In this document: piece after piece, positions 53,218-54,325 of the stretch
Numbering within the stretch: the stretch's first letter is position 1
Layout of the letters: each line of letters begins with the position of its first letter
NCBI GenBank assembly: GCA_947494535.1
Contig: CANLVU010000006.1
Location: 1 to 54,325 of the forward strand
Source: Cytophagaceae bacterium
GTDB lineage: Bacteria; Bacteroidota; Bacteroidia; Cytophagales; Spirosomataceae
Length of the DNA: 54,325 bases
Reading direction: 5' to 3'
The notes under the pieces: model-generated
The model's input: only the letters and a program-made list of their open reading frames with translations
Database searches by the model: none
What the model was told of the DNA's origin: nothing
Program-made: the position numbers and the translations under genes

Positions 53218-53239
53218 ATATTCTAAACTTTAATTCAAC

Positions 53240-54325
53240 CTATTTTAGGTTATACTTGTATTTATAACGTTCAAATAATTGAGAATGCTTGTTATCTAAA
53301 TTCAAGGCGCGCCCCTGAATGAAGGCATTCGTTACCACGCTTGAACGCATGTCTAAAATATCACCGGTAGAGATGATGACGTTTGCGTCTTTGCCAGTTT
53401 CGATGCTGCCGGTGCGATCGGCGATGCCCAAGATTTTGGCAGCATTCAAGGTAATAGTTGAAAGTGCCTCTTCCTTCGTCATTCCATAAGCGGCCATCGT
53501 TCCAGCGTGGAAAGGAAGGTCACGTTGACGCCAGTTTCCATCTCCGCCTTCAAAGCTCATCGAGAACAAGACACCTGCTTTTTGTAACATGCTTGGTGTC
53601 TTATAGGGTTGATCGACTGCATCATCTTCAGAAGCTGGTAAGCTGTGGATTTCTCCCAAAATCACCGATACGTTATTCTCCTTCAAAATGTCCGCAATCA
53701 TCCAGCTATCCGTGGCTCCTACGAGAACAAGTTTGAAGTTGAATTCTTTGGCAAAATGAATGGCCGTTAACATTTCCTTTACTAGGTCGCAATGCACGAA
53801 AAAGGGCTTGCTTCCGTCGAACAATCCTCGTGTTGCTTCGAACTTCAAGTTCGTGCCCGTATGCGTTTTCTCGTTCAAATACGCTTTTGCTTCCTGAAAA
53901 AAGGACCGCGCCTCTTCGAGGCGCGCCAAACCAGCCGCCACTGGATCCGCGTTCGCCCCTCTGCGCTGGAACGCTAATGGACGATTAATTAAGGCGGGCA
54001 TTTTAAAGTGAACTCCATTGTCCGTGGCGTAAGCCGCATCTTGCCAGTTCCAAGCATCTAGTTGTACGACGCTAGAAGATCCCGGGATCATTCCGCCCTG
54101 AGGGGTGATTTGCGCGAGTAAAACACCATTCGAACGCACCGTGTTGATGATTTTCGAATCGGTATTATAGGCTACGATCGAACGGATGTTGGGGTTCATT
54201 TCACCTAATTCCTGGATATCTACCGTTGATTTGGTGGAAACGAATTCCACTAAACCTAAGCTAGAATTAGGGGCGATTAAGCCTGGATAGACTTGCTTTC
54301 CTGTGGCATCGATGCGCTCCACGTC
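53240..54325 (-). CDS. Amidohydrolase-like (imidazolonepropionase-related) protein, 5' end missing
   Basis: The frame runs off the right edge; the 3' end with 361 codons is present. The fold is that of metal-dependent amidohydrolases: late motifs MTKEEALSTITLNAAKILGI and GSIETGKDANVIISTGDIL are standard. The usual HxH metal motif after PGL is replaced by APNSSLGLVE, so the normal metal site is absent or different. Bacteroidota carry such proteins, often in tandem with an active paralogue. VHCDLVKEMLTAIHFAKEF and GEIHSLPAS retain histidines of the barrel. Function uncertain. Confidence 0.75.
   Translation of the reverse strand, partial: DVERIDATGKQVYPGLIAPNSSLGLVEFVSTKSTVDIQELGEMNPNIRSIVAYNTDSKIINTVRSNGVLLAQITPQGGMIPGSSSVVQLDAWNWQDAAYATDNGVHFKMPALINRPLAFQRRGANADPVAAGLARLEEARSFFQEAKAYLNEKTHTGTNLKFEATRGLFDGSKPFFVHCDLVKEMLTAIHFAKEFNFKLVLVGATDSWMIADILKENNVSVILGEIHSLPASEDDAVDQPYKTPSMLQKAGVLFSMSFEGGDGNWRQRDLPFHAGTMAAYGMTKEEALSTITLNAAKILGIADRTGSIETGKDANVIISTGDILDMRSSVVTNAFIQGRALNLDNKHSQLFERYKYKYNLK

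Overview
The window looks like a chromosomal segment of a member of the Bacteroidota, probably a Cytophagales-type freshwater or environmental bacterium (inference). The evidence is the absence of Shine-Dalgarno sequences, several intergenic matches to the Bacteroidota -7 promoter element TAnnTTTG, a fused hisIE gene behind hisF, and envelope genes (three Wzi-family proteins, a long SLBB-domain Wza-like exporter) typical of that phylum. It is dominated by surface polysaccharide genes between a his-operon end on the left and lptB, a trans-sulfuration enzyme and an amidohydrolase-like gene on the right.

Layout. 1-992: end of hisF, hisIE and a small membrane protein. 1.0-2.9 kb: a minus-strand accessory patch with two XRE-type regulators (one HigA-like) and an MntA/HepT nucleotidyltransferase/HEPN toxin-antitoxin pair, plus two copies of a palindromic repeat. 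2.9-4.3 kb: an MFS transporter. 4.35-30.0 kb: a long, mostly overlapping plus-strand operon that starts at a good promoter (4351-4381) and ends at a strong bidirectional terminator (30010-30036). It is visibly AT-rich, most of all at 15.6-20.3 kb. It holds a complete-looking GDP-sugar route to CMP-legionaminic acid (legB, C, H, I, G, ptmE, legF), then a HisF/HisH/WbpG-type amidotransferase triad, a nucleotide-sugar dehydrogenase, a flippase, an unassigned glycosyltransferase-like protein, a putative polymerase, acetyltransferases and a GT4 enzyme. A second amidotransferase triad (wbuXYZ order) follows and leads directly into fnlABC-wbuB (UDP-L-FucNAc synthesis and transfer), a 4-ketoreductase-like protein and a small initiating phosphoglycosyl transferase.

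30.0-49.6 kb: host-like base composition and the general export machinery. It has a CDP-tyvelose-epimerase-like gene and a GT26 gene on minus; a methyltransferase and an acyltransferase; a wza-wzz-GT-GT-GT-wzx operon; a GT2 gene; a wzi-wzi-ligase/polymerase operon; a full-length WcaJ-type initiating transferase; and a third wzi. 49.7-54.3 kb: a PEGA-domain protein, the lptB/trans-sulfuration operon, a 470-bp non-coding stretch carrying three copies of the palindromic repeat inside a 202-bp inverted-repeat structure, a lipoprotein, an XRE regulator and a truncated amidohydrolase-like gene.

How it fits together. The AT-rich operon is predicted to make a polymer containing an acetimidoyl (acetamidino) derivative of legionaminic acid and an acetamidino derivative of L-FucNAc, together with a hexuronate. 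Such a polymer would carry both basic amidino and acidic carboxylate groups. The most interesting points are the two separate amidination triads in one operon, whose HisF-like subunits have each lost a different one of the two catalytic aspartates of true HisF, and the dispersed long palindrome family (five copies) with its 202-bp arrangement near 52 kb.
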